Positions 1 through 5,663 of a stretch of DNA of 7,301 nucleotides are shown here, piece after piece. The stretch's first letter is position 1. Each line of letters begins with the position of its first letter. This DNA is from Scatomonas sp963661545 (lineage in GTDB: Bacteria; Bacillota; Clostridia; Lachnospirales; Lachnospiraceae). A program made the translations under genes and the position numbers. The stretch spans positions 1-7,301 of the forward strand of contig CAVLCU010000126.1 of the NCBI GenBank assembly GCA_963661545.1, written 5' to 3'. Under the pieces are notes generated by a model. It searched no databases and was not told where the DNA came from. It worked only from the letters and a program-made list of their open reading frames with translations.

Positions 1-33
1 TCCGTGACAGGATTCAAAGAAGCAGAGAGATCT

Positions 34-84
34 AAAAAAACCGAAAGAAATGGAGTCTTCCGAAGAAGACTCCATTTCTTTCGG
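34..84 (-). terminator. Rho-independent terminator of the Na+-pump decarboxylase operon
   Basis: Two 20-base arms (41-60 and 65-84) are perfectly complementary. The four-base loop (61-64) reads TTCG on the minus strand and is closed by a C-G pair, which is the very stable cUUCGg tetraloop. On the minus strand the stem is followed directly by seven Ts (40-34). It begins 20 bases after the stop codon of the last operon gene. The plus strand has no T-run after the stem, so it should terminate minus-strand transcription only. Confidence 0.95.
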
Positions 85-104
85 TTGTGCGTCATTCCCC
101 TTGC

Positions 105-1517
105 TTATACGGGATAAGCTCTGTTTTCCGTATCCGCCTTCTTGGCATCTATCCCGGTTTTCTGTGCCTCTCTGTACTTGAAGAAGTCCATGGCTACCTG
201 AGGGAAGAGAGCGTAGGTCAGCACATCCTCATCCTGCTCCTTGTAGGGGGCAATCTCCTTCTCCAGGCTATCCAGCTCATTTTCCAGCAGATCCGCATAT
301 CTGCAGGTGATGGGCTTCTCATCTCCGATTACCTTCTTCTGCACCTCGGGATTGAAGGGCTTCACGGTGGCGCCGTATTTGCCGCTTAGGACGTCTCTGG
401 TCTCCTTGGTAACCATCTTATAGCGCTCTCCCATCAGAACATTGAATACCGCCTGGGTTCCCACGATCTGAGAAGAGGGAGTAACCAGGGGGCATTCTCC
501 CAGATCCTTGCGCACCCGGGGAACCTCTTCCAGCACATCATAGTACTTGTCCTCTGCGTGCTGCTCCTTAAGCTGGCTGGTCAGGTTGGACAGCATACCG
601 CCGGGTACCTGGTAGAGGAGGGTTTTGATGTTGACTCCCAGGTTCTTGGGATTCAGCAGGCCATCCTCCAGGCATTTGTCCTTGTAGGGGCGGAAGTAGT
701 CGGCGATCTCCGCCAGCAGCTTCTGGTCATAACCGGTGTCATAGGGAGTTCCCTTGAAGGTCTCCACCATAACCTCTGTAGCAGGCTGGGAGGTTCCCAG
801 GGCAAAGGGAGAGATGGCACAATCAATGACATCTACCCCTGCCTCTACGGCCTTTAAGTAGGTCATGGAGGCCACGCCGGAGGTATAATGGGTATGAAGC
901 TGGATGGGAAGGTGGGTAGCTTCCTTCAGGGCTGTAATCAGCTCTGTTGCCTGGTAGGGCAGGAGAAGTCCGGCCATATCCTTGATACAGATAGAATCTG
1001 CCCCCATATCCTCAATCTGTTTGGCAATATTGGTCCAATATTCCAGGGTATAGGCATCTCCCAGGGTATAGGACAGAGCCACCTGGGCATGCGCCTTTTC
1101 CTTATTGGCAGCCCTGACGGCAGTCTGCAGATTCCGCAGGTCATTCATACAATCGAAGATACGGATGATATCAATGCCATTGGCAGCAGATTTCTGTACG
1201 AAATATTCCACCACATCGTCGGCATAGGGACGATAGCCCAGGATATTCTGCCCCCGGAAGAGCATCTGCAGCTTGGTATGCTTGAAGCCCTCTCTCAGCT
1301 TCCGCAGACGCATCCAGGGATCTTCATGCAGAAAGCGCAGGGAAGCGTCGAAGGTAGCACCCCCCCAGCACTCCACCGCATGATAACCTACCTGATCCAT
1401 CTTCTCAATGATGGGCAACATCTCTTCCGTGGGCATACGGGTTGCGATCAGAGACTGGTGGGCATCCCGCAGGACCGTCTCCATGATTTTTACCGGTTTT
1501 TTCTCTATTTCAGACAT
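105..1517 (-). CDS. oadA: Oxaloacetate/pyruvate-type carboxyltransferase (decarboxylase alpha subunit without biotin domain; transcarboxylase 5S-like)
   Basis: This soluble TIM-barrel enzyme should move a carboxyl group between a 2-oxoacid (oxaloacetate/pyruvate) and biotin on a carrier protein. It has 470 residues. The metal-site residues of the family are visible: Asp18 in RDAHQS (17-22), Lys179 in CIKDMAG (the lysine carbamylated in relatives), and His208 and His210 in HTH. The WGGATFD (51-57), VPGGMLSNL (304-312) and TPSSQIVGTQA (346-356) blocks are also typical. The protein ends after the conserved carboxyltransferase region and has no AMKM biotin domain. It thus resembles the 5S subunit of transcarboxylase more than the fused Klebsiella OadA, and it must use the separate carrier at 2751-3146. 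The ATG at 1517 follows an AAGGAGGA site (1527-1534). It is the last gene of the operon, 37 bp after the beta subunit gene. The direction of the reaction and the physiological substrate are inferred. Confidence 0.93.
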   Translation of the reverse strand: MSEIEKKPVKIMETVLRDAHQSLIATRMPTEEMLPIIEKMDQVGYHAVECWGGATFDASLRFLHEDPWMRLRKLREGFKHTKLQMLFRGQNILGYRPYADDVVEYFVQKSAANGIDIIRIFDCMNDLRNLQTAVRAANKEKAHAQVALSYTLGDAYTLEYWTNIAKQIEDMGADSICIKDMAGLLLPYQATELITALKEATHLPIQLHTHYTSGVASMTYLKAVEAGVDVIDCAISPFALGTSQPATEVMVETFKGTPYDTGYDQKLLAEIADYFRPYKDKCLEDGLLNPKNLGVNIKTLLYQVPGGMLSNLTSQLKEQHAEDKYYDVLEEVPRVRKDLGECPLVTPSSQIVGTQAVFNVLMGERYKMVTKETRDVLSGKYGATVKPFNPEVQKKVIGDEKPITCRYADLLENELDSLEKEIAPYKEQDEDVLTYALFPQVAMDFFKYREAQKTGIDAKKADTENRAYPV

Positions 1518-1554
1518 TTCTTACAATCCTCCTTGTTTCGGTAAGACTTTCTCA

Positions 1555-2712
1555 TCAGACACCAAAGATGGCCATGAAGGTACCGGCGGCAACGGCGGTT
1601 CCAATTACTCCGGCTACATTGGGTCCCATGGCATGCATCAGCAGGAAATTGGTGGGATCCGCTTCCGCCCCCACCTTCTGGGAGACTCGGGCTGCCATGG
1701 GAACGGCAGAAACTCCCGCTGAACCGATCAAGGGATTAATCTTGCCATGGGTCAGACGGCACATGAGCTTGCCCAGGAGGACACCTCCGGCGGTTCCGAA
1801 GATGAAGGCCACCAGACCCAGGGCTACGATCTTCAGGGTAGTAACATTCAAGAAGGCCTCCGCACTGGTGGTAGCTCCTACAGAAGTTCCCAGCAGGATA
1901 ACTACGATATACATCAGGGCATTGGATGCGGTCTCTGTCAGCTGCTTCACCACGCCGCTCTCCCGGAAGAGATTTCCCAGCATCAGCATACCTACCAGGG
2001 GTGCTGTAGAGGGCAGAATCAGACATACCACCACGGTAATAATGATGGGGAAGAGAATCTTCTCCAGCTTGGAAACCGGGCGGAGCTGCTGCATCTTGAT
2101 CTTTCTCTCTTTTTCGGTGGTCAGAAGCTTCATCACAGGGGGCTGGATAATGGGCACCAGGGACATATAGGAATAGGCCGCCACGGCGATGGGACCCATC
2201 AGGGCTGTCTGTCCCAGCTTGCCGCACAGGAAGATGGAGGTGGGTCCGTCTGCCCCTCCGATGATGGAGATGGCAGCGGCCTCCTTGCCGTTAAATTGCA
2301 GCAGGATGGCCAGGAAATAGGCCACATAGATACCCAGCTGAGCAGCTGCTCCCATCAGGAAGCTGATGGGATTGGCAATCAGGGGACCAAAGTCCGTCAT
2401 AGCTCCTACACCCATGAAAATCAGGGAGGGAAGGATACTCCACTCATCCAGCTGGAAGAAATACTTCAAGAGGCCGGCTGCATGCTCTACACCGGCTGCA
2501 TCGGTATAAGAGGCTGCCATGATATCCGGATAGATGTTCACCAGCAGCATGCCGAATGCTATGGGCACCAGGAGAAGGGGTTCAAAATCATGCTTGATCG
2601 CCAGATACAGGAAGACAAAGGCCACTAAAATCATGACGTAATTGCCCCAGGTAAGATTGAAAAAAGCAGTCTGATGAACCAGATTGGACAATGTATCTAA
2701 AATACTTGACAT
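1555..2712 (-). CDS. oadB: Na+-translocating decarboxylase beta subunit (OadB/MmdB/GcdB family)
   Basis: This polytopic membrane protein decarboxylates carboxybiotin and exports Na+ in oxaloacetate, methylmalonyl-CoA and glutaconyl-CoA decarboxylases. It has 385 residues, shorter than Klebsiella OadB and closer to the MmdB/GcdB form. The key residues known from Klebsiella OadB are present. Asp154 in GGADGPTSI (152-160) matches the essential Asp203, and Tyr180 in AAYSYM matches Tyr229. Asn326, Gly330, Ser335 and Arg342 within NPLIGSAGVSAVPMAAR match Asn373, Gly377, Ser382 and Arg389. GMLMLGNLFRESGV (241-254) is another family block. A basic loop at about 198-218 separates the membrane halves. 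The ATG at 2712 is preceded by GGAGGT (2719-2724) with a 6-nt spacing. It lies 38 bp after the biotin carrier gene. Subunit identity is secure. The beta sequence alone does not tell which carboxylated substrate feeds it. Confidence 0.96.
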   Translation of the reverse strand: MSSILDTLSNLVHQTAFFNLTWGNYVMILVAFVFLYLAIKHDFEPLLLVPIAFGMLLVNIYPDIMAASYTDAAGVEHAAGLLKYFFQLDEWSILPSLIFMGVGAMTDFGPLIANPISFLMGAAAQLGIYVAYFLAILLQFNGKEAAAISIIGGADGPTSIFLCGKLGQTALMGPIAVAAYSYMSLVPIIQPPVMKLLTTEKERKIKMQQLRPVSKLEKILFPIIITVVVCLILPSTAPLVGMLMLGNLFRESGVVKQLTETASNALMYIVVILLGTSVGATTSAEAFLNVTTLKIVALGLVAFIFGTAGGVLLGKLMCRLTHGKINPLIGSAGVSAVPMAARVSQKVGAEADPTNFLLMHAMGPNVAGVIGTAVAAGTFMAIFGV

Positions 2713-2750
2713 TTTATTACCTCCGGTCTAATGTTCTCATGCCTGTCTGT

Positions 2751-3146
2751 TTAGTTCATCGTGGCCAGTACATCGCCGGATTCTACGGCAGCACCTGCCG
2801 CTACCTCAATGCTTGCAATAGTGCCATCCTGGGGTGCTACTACCGGGATCTCCATCTTCATGGCCTCCAGGATGACCACCGGATCTCCTGCCTTGACCGT
2901 CTGTCCCACAGCTGCCTCCACCTTGCAGATTTTGCCGGGAACGGAGGCGGTAATCTCTACTGCACCCACCGAGCCCGCCGGAGCAGGAGCCGCCGGTGCA
3001 GCCGGGGCGGGAGCAGGAGCTGCCGGGGCTGCCTGGGAGACGGGTGCGAATGCGGCGGGAGCCGCTGCCTGCATCGGTGCAGCAAGGCCCTCCTCCACCG
3101 TTACCTGATAGACATTGCCATTTACTGTAATTGTATATGTTTTCAT
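2751..3146 (-). CDS. Biotin carboxyl carrier protein of the Na+-pump decarboxylase (transcarboxylase 1.3S-like)
   Basis: This mobile carrier takes CO2 on biotin from a carboxyltransferase to the membrane beta subunit. It has 131 residues in three parts: a short N-terminal strand region (1-20, starting MKTYTITVNG), a flexible Ala/Pro linker (about 21-58), and a biotinyl domain (about 60-131). The biotin motif is EAMKME (94-99), with Lys97 as the expected biotinylated residue. It lies 34 residues from the C-terminus, the normal distance for the family. GMKV-like and PVVAPQDGTI segments flank it as expected. The gene is the only biotin carrier in the window, so both carboxyltransferases presumably share it. 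Its ATG at 3146 follows AGGAGG, which overlaps the stop of the preceding gene. A lipoyl protein is unlikely because the motif is MKM with the classic biotin context. Confidence 0.95.
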   Translation of the reverse strand: MKTYTITVNGNVYQVTVEEGLAAPMQAAAPAAFAPVSQAAPAAPAPAPAAPAAPAPAGSVGAVEITASVPGKICKVEAAVGQTVKAGDPVVILEAMKMEIPVVAPQDGTIASIEVAAGAAVESGDVLATMN

Positions 3147-3155
3147 CGAATATAT

Positions 3156-3163
3156 CCTCCTAA
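3156..3163 (-). promoter_or_regulatory. Ribosome binding site of the biotin carrier gene overlapping the oadG stop codon
   Basis: On the minus strand the sequence reads TTAGGAGG. The TAG stop codon of the upstream OadG-like gene (3162-3160) shares bases with the AGGAGG site (3161-3156). The carrier ATG follows after 9 nt. The layout suggests that ribosomes finishing oadG hand over to the carrier gene, which would tie their synthesis together. Confidence 0.7.
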
Positions 3164-4022
3164 GCTCTCTTCCATCTTCTGGATGTATTTATTTTTTTGA
3201 TCGAACGTACCACATAGGCCCCTTCCGAAAAGCTATCCGCCTGCGCTGCCGCAATCGCTGCTGCGATGACAGCAAGAAGCTCTCCCTCATCTGCGGTTCC
3301 ATCTCCGCCGGCACCTGCCAAAGGGGCAGCTGGACTGCCGGTGGAAGCAAAGGGGGCAGCCGCTGCAGAGGAAGCGCCCGTTTGCAGGGAAGCGGCGCTT
3401 CCGCCTGCTGCCGAGGCTTGAGCCGTCTGTCCCTGGGTCTGACCTGCTTTGGATCCCGCATTGGCCTGGCTGGCACTCTTGCGGATCTCCGGATTCACAT
3501 ATCTCAGCAGGTAGATCACAGCAGACAGGAAAACAAGAACTACGAAAACAACCAGAAGTCCGGTCAGGGTATTCTTCCCTGCCTGTCCCATCTGTACCGA
3601 CAGGGGATAATCAATATTGATGACAAAATTCTGGGGTGTGGCTCCCGTTGCATCAAAGGTTACCACGATATTGGCATCGTAATTCTCGAATTTTGCCTGA
3701 GTCTTACAGNNNNNNNNNNGGTAATGGCGGAATCCGAGGCCTCCACTGTCGTGTTTTCCAGTTCCACCAAAGCTCCCAGGGCTTCCTGATTGTCCCGGAT
3801 GGCATCCACCATGACCTCGTAGAAGCCTCCCTGCTCTCTGGCTGAATCATATACCTCATCCTCCAGACCGAAGATACTGTCCAGAAATGACTCTACACTC
3901 TCCGCCAGCTGACTCTCCTCCTCCTCTGTCATATCTGCTGCTACAGGAACTGCCAGACAAAGAGACAGGAGTAAAGACAAGATAAGCAAGAAGCCTCCGT
4001 ATCTTTTCTTTATTTTCTTCAT
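3160..4022 (-). CDS. oadG: OadG-like gamma/delta subunit with signal peptide and extracytoplasmic domain, interrupted by an assembly gap
   Basis: This is the small membrane subunit that in relatives anchors the soluble carboxyltransferase to the beta pump. The part before the gap (101 residues) has a Lys-rich start and hydrophobic core (about 9-28), consistent with a signal peptide cleaved near VAA-D. An acidic outside segment follows (EEEES, then helical sequence). The part after the gap (182 residues from 3708) begins CKTQAKFENYDANIVV. It has a transmembrane helix at 3567-3499, then about 110 cytoplasmic residues: an Ala/Gly/Ser/Gln-rich linker and a conserved-looking end, ELLAVIAAAIAAAQ ... 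YVVRSIKK. The tail has no His or Cys, unlike the zinc-binding His-containing tail of Klebsiella OadG. At 283 or more residues it is far longer than that roughly 80-residue protein. The ATG at 4022 is preceded by GAGGTGG, 15 bp after the upstream stop. The two halves are in different frames only because ten Ns stand for an unknown length. I treat it as one intact gene. Confidence 0.85.
3710..3719. other. Assembly gap (10 Ns) inside the oadG-like gene
   Basis: Ten consecutive Ns break the reading frame of the OadG-like gene. The frame before the gap ends on a full codon at 3720, and the good frame after it begins with one leftover base (3709). An intact gene therefore needs a true gap length of 3n+2, which ten is not. 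The Ns are best read as a placeholder of arbitrary length and not as evidence of a pseudogene. Confidence 0.9.
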
Positions 4023-4037
4023 TGATTGCCACCTCGC

Positions 4038-5447
4038 TTATACTGTGCCATGCTTCTTGTCCGGCTTGTACTCTCTCTTGGTAAAGAGCATCTCCAGAGC
4101 CCCAACCAGGTATTTTCGGGTATCCTCAGCCGGGATGATGGTGTCCACATATCCCCTGCGAGCGGCGGACTCCACACTGTTTTGCAGGGCATCATATTCT
4201 GCGGACTTCTCTTTCAGAGTGTCTGCATCTGCCCCTTCATACATGATCTTGGCAGCGGATTGGGCATTCATCATGCCAATCCTGGCTCCGGTCCAGGCAA
4301 AGACCAGATCCGCCCCCACTGACTTGCTGTTCATAGCCAGATAAGCACTGCCCAGGGCTTCCCCGGTAATGACATTGACCTTGGGGGTAGTGGCATTGGC
4401 AAAGGCATAGGTTAGCTTGGCCACGCTGCGTGCCATATTGGCCTCTGAACATTTGGTGGCCTTGTAACCCCTCACATTGGTGAAGGTTACCAGGGGAATG
4501 GAGAAGGCATCACAGAATTGGACAAACCGAGCAGCCTTTCCTGCACCTCTGGCGCTGAGTACGGCTCCTTTGCCTTCCCTATCCTTATTGGCTACCACTC
4601 CGACTGTCACCCCATTCAGCTTAATAAAAGCAGTTACCAGGTCACTTCCGTAGGCCCCCTTACACTCCACATAAACCTGTCCGTCACTGATCAGGGGCAG
4701 AAATGCAGCCGGATCAGCCATCAGACTTTGAATTCCCGGACAGGATCGGTTCAGATCATCCAAACACTCTCCGTAGGACATATCATCCTCATTATTAGAA
4801 GGAAGTATAGCTGCCAGTCTGCGGATAGAAGCAAGGATTTCTTCTTCCGTTCCCACTGCGTCCACCATTCCTGCTTCCTGACTCTGGAAGGAAGCCGCCG
4901 CCGTATCACAGACCGAATCTATATTGCCCTCCAATGCATTGGGGGAGTTTACAAAAAGCTTTGCCTTCTTCTCCTCCATATAAGTAAAGTCTGACAGGGC
5001 AGGAACCAAAGCCATCCCCCCTCCGCAGGTGCCGAATATGCCGGTAATCTGAGGAATTACGCCGGATGCATCTGCCTGCGCCAGGTAGATCTGACCGAAG
5101 CCGTCGAGAGCATCTGTGCTCTCCTCCAGTCTCATGCCTGCACTGTCAATCAGACCGATGATTGGTGCCCCCATCTTCACGGCCAATTTGTACAGGTTTA
5201 CAATCTTGCGGGCATGCATCTCACCTACGGTGCCGTGCAGCACAGATGCATCCTGACTGTATACATATACAAGACTGCCATCAATGATCCCATAACCGGT
5301 GATCACTCCATCCGAGGGCATGCATTTGTCAGACATGCCAAAATCGGTACTCCGGGCGGTGATTTGTGCGCCGATTTCAACAAAACTGCCAGCATCAAGC
5401 AAAGCTTCTATTCTCTGTCTCGCCAAGCTTTGTGTCTCTTTGCTCAT
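4038..5447 (-). CDS. Acyl-CoA-type carboxyltransferase (MmdA/transcarboxylase 12S-like, divergent)
   Basis: This crotonase-fold carboxyltransferase should move a carboxyl group between an acyl-CoA (methylmalonyl-CoA in the best-known relatives) and carrier biotin. It has 469 residues, against slightly over 500 for classical MmdA/12S proteins. Family landmarks are PSDGVITGYG (44-53), IDSAGMRLEE (100-109), the first oxyanion segment GTCGGGMALVPALSDF (139-154), GVVANKDREGKGAVL, the second oxyanion segment TGEALGSAYLAM (361-372), and the end ALEMLFTKREYKPDKKHG, which matches the 12S end. Two family blocks are changed. VDVPGFLPG is replaced by FTNVRGYKATK (322-332), and the usual ELGGA..H region by ASFQSQEAGMVDAV (185-198). 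The substrate is therefore uncertain; methylmalonyl-, malonyl- and glutaconyl-CoA are all possible. It is the first gene of the operon. The ATG at 5447 has GGAGGT (5454-5459) 6 nt upstream. Confidence 0.87.
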   Translation of the reverse strand: MSKETQSLARQRIEALLDAGSFVEIGAQITARSTDFGMSDKCMPSDGVITGYGIIDGSLVYVYSQDASVLHGTVGEMHARKIVNLYKLAVKMGAPIIGLIDSAGMRLEESTDALDGFGQIYLAQADASGVIPQITGIFGTCGGGMALVPALSDFTYMEEKKAKLFVNSPNALEGNIDSVCDTAAASFQSQEAGMVDAVGTEEEILASIRRLAAILPSNNEDDMSYGECLDDLNRSCPGIQSLMADPAAFLPLISDGQVYVECKGAYGSDLVTAFIKLNGVTVGVVANKDREGKGAVLSARGAGKAARFVQFCDAFSIPLVTFTNVRGYKATKCSEANMARSVAKLTYAFANATTPKVNVITGEALGSAYLAMNSKSVGADLVFAWTGARIGMMNAQSAAKIMYEGADADTLKEKSAEYDALQNSVESAARRGYVDTIIPAEDTRKYLVGALEMLFTKREYKPDKKHGTV

Positions 5448-5473
5448 TCCTTTACCTCCACGTCATCTTATTT

Positions 5474-5490
5474 TCCCCGTGTGCCGGGGA
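5474..5490 (-). other. Short hairpin in the 5' leader of the decarboxylase operon
   Basis: A 6-bp GC-rich stem (5474-5479 with 5485-5490) encloses a 5-base loop. It lies between the predicted transcription start (about 5515) and the ribosome binding site (5454-5459). No T-run follows on the minus strand, so it is not a terminator. It may stabilise the mRNA or have no role. Confidence 0.4.
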
Positions 5491-5521
5491 TATAGACAAT
5501 TAAAAAAATTCACTCCATTTT

Positions 5522-5550
5522 ACTATATGCTTTTTCCTTGGATTTTTCAA
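5522..5550 (-). promoter_or_regulatory. Sigma-A-type promoter of the decarboxylase operon
   Basis: On the minus strand, a -35 box TTGAAA (5550-5545) and a -10 box TATAGT (5527-5522) are separated by 17 bp, each one mismatch from consensus. Transcription should begin near 5515, giving a leader of about 70 nt before the ATG at 5447. No operator or riboswitch was recognised in the leader. Confidence 0.75.
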
Positions 5551-5567
5551 CCATTTTCTGATTATTG

Positions 5568-5597
5568 TTGACAAGGATTTCACACAAACCCTATAAT
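5568..5597 (+). promoter_or_regulatory. Consensus sigma-A promoter of the potAB operon
   Basis: A perfect -35 box TTGACA (5568-5573) and a perfect -10 box TATAAT (5592-5597) are separated by 18 bp, one more than the optimum. The start should be near 5604, about 56 nt ahead of the potA start codon. The match suggests strong basal expression unless a repressor acts here. The next 17 bp upstream separate it from the -35 box of the divergent promoter. Confidence 0.88.
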
Positions 5598-5608
5598 AGC
5601 ATCATATG

Positions 5609-5637
5609 CCGGGGCAGGCTCCGGACACCATTTTTTT
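5609..5637 (+). other. GC hairpin followed by T7 in the potA leader
   Basis: A 6-bp stem (5609-5614 with 5619-5624, including one G-U pair) closes a CAGG loop. Six bases later there is a run of seven Ts (5631-5637). The arrangement recalls an attenuator, but the stem is short and the T-run is not adjacent, so termination would be weak. It sits at the very 5' end of the predicted transcript and could instead be a protective 5' hairpin. Confidence 0.35.
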
Positions 5638-5644
5638 CTATTAC

Positions 5645-5663
5645 AAGGAGGATGTATGAGTTG
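5645..5663 (+). promoter_or_regulatory. Ribosome binding site that decides the potA start (TTG)
   Basis: A perfect AAGGAGG (5645-5651) runs straight into an in-frame ATG (5652-5654) with no spacing, which ribosomes should not use. The next in-frame start codon is TTG at 5661, exactly 9 nt after the site. An out-of-frame ATG at 5656 would make only Met-Ser, with its TGA stop (5662-5664) overlapping the TTG. Confidence 0.65.

Noticed and set aside
888..1544. A 218-codon plus-strand open frame opposite oadA, and a 200-codon one at 1568-2170
   Set aside because: Both lie antisense to strongly conserved genes, have no promoter or good ribosome binding site that I can see, and show no family features.
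1747..2628. A 293-codon plus-strand open frame opposite the beta subunit gene
   Set aside because: It is a Gly/His/Gln-rich shadow frame with no recognisable domain. The minus strand here encodes a clearly conserved Na+-pump subunit.
2970..3090. GC-rich repetitive tract in the biotin carrier gene as a DNA repeat
   Set aside because: It encodes the normal Ala/Pro linker of biotin carrier proteins. The codons vary and no exact tandem unit is evident.
3160..3666. A separate 168-residue gene starting at the GTG at 3666
   Set aside because: The frame continues upstream of this GTG to the N gap with sensible protein sequence and there is no ribosome binding site. It is the second half of the OadG-like gene.
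3660..4022. OadG-like gene as a frameshifted pseudogene
   Set aside because: The apparent frameshift coincides exactly with ten Ns of unknown true length, so there is no evidence for a real mutation.
3936..4022. Lipoprotein signal in the OadG-like N-terminus (LSLC)
   Set aside because: The residue before Cys is Leu, which does not fit a lipobox. Cleavage at VAA-D by ordinary signal peptidase fits better.
5565..5660. N-terminal extension of PotA from TTG at 5565
   Set aside because: This start lies inside the promoter, upstream of the predicted transcription start, and adds about 30 residues not expected in PotA.
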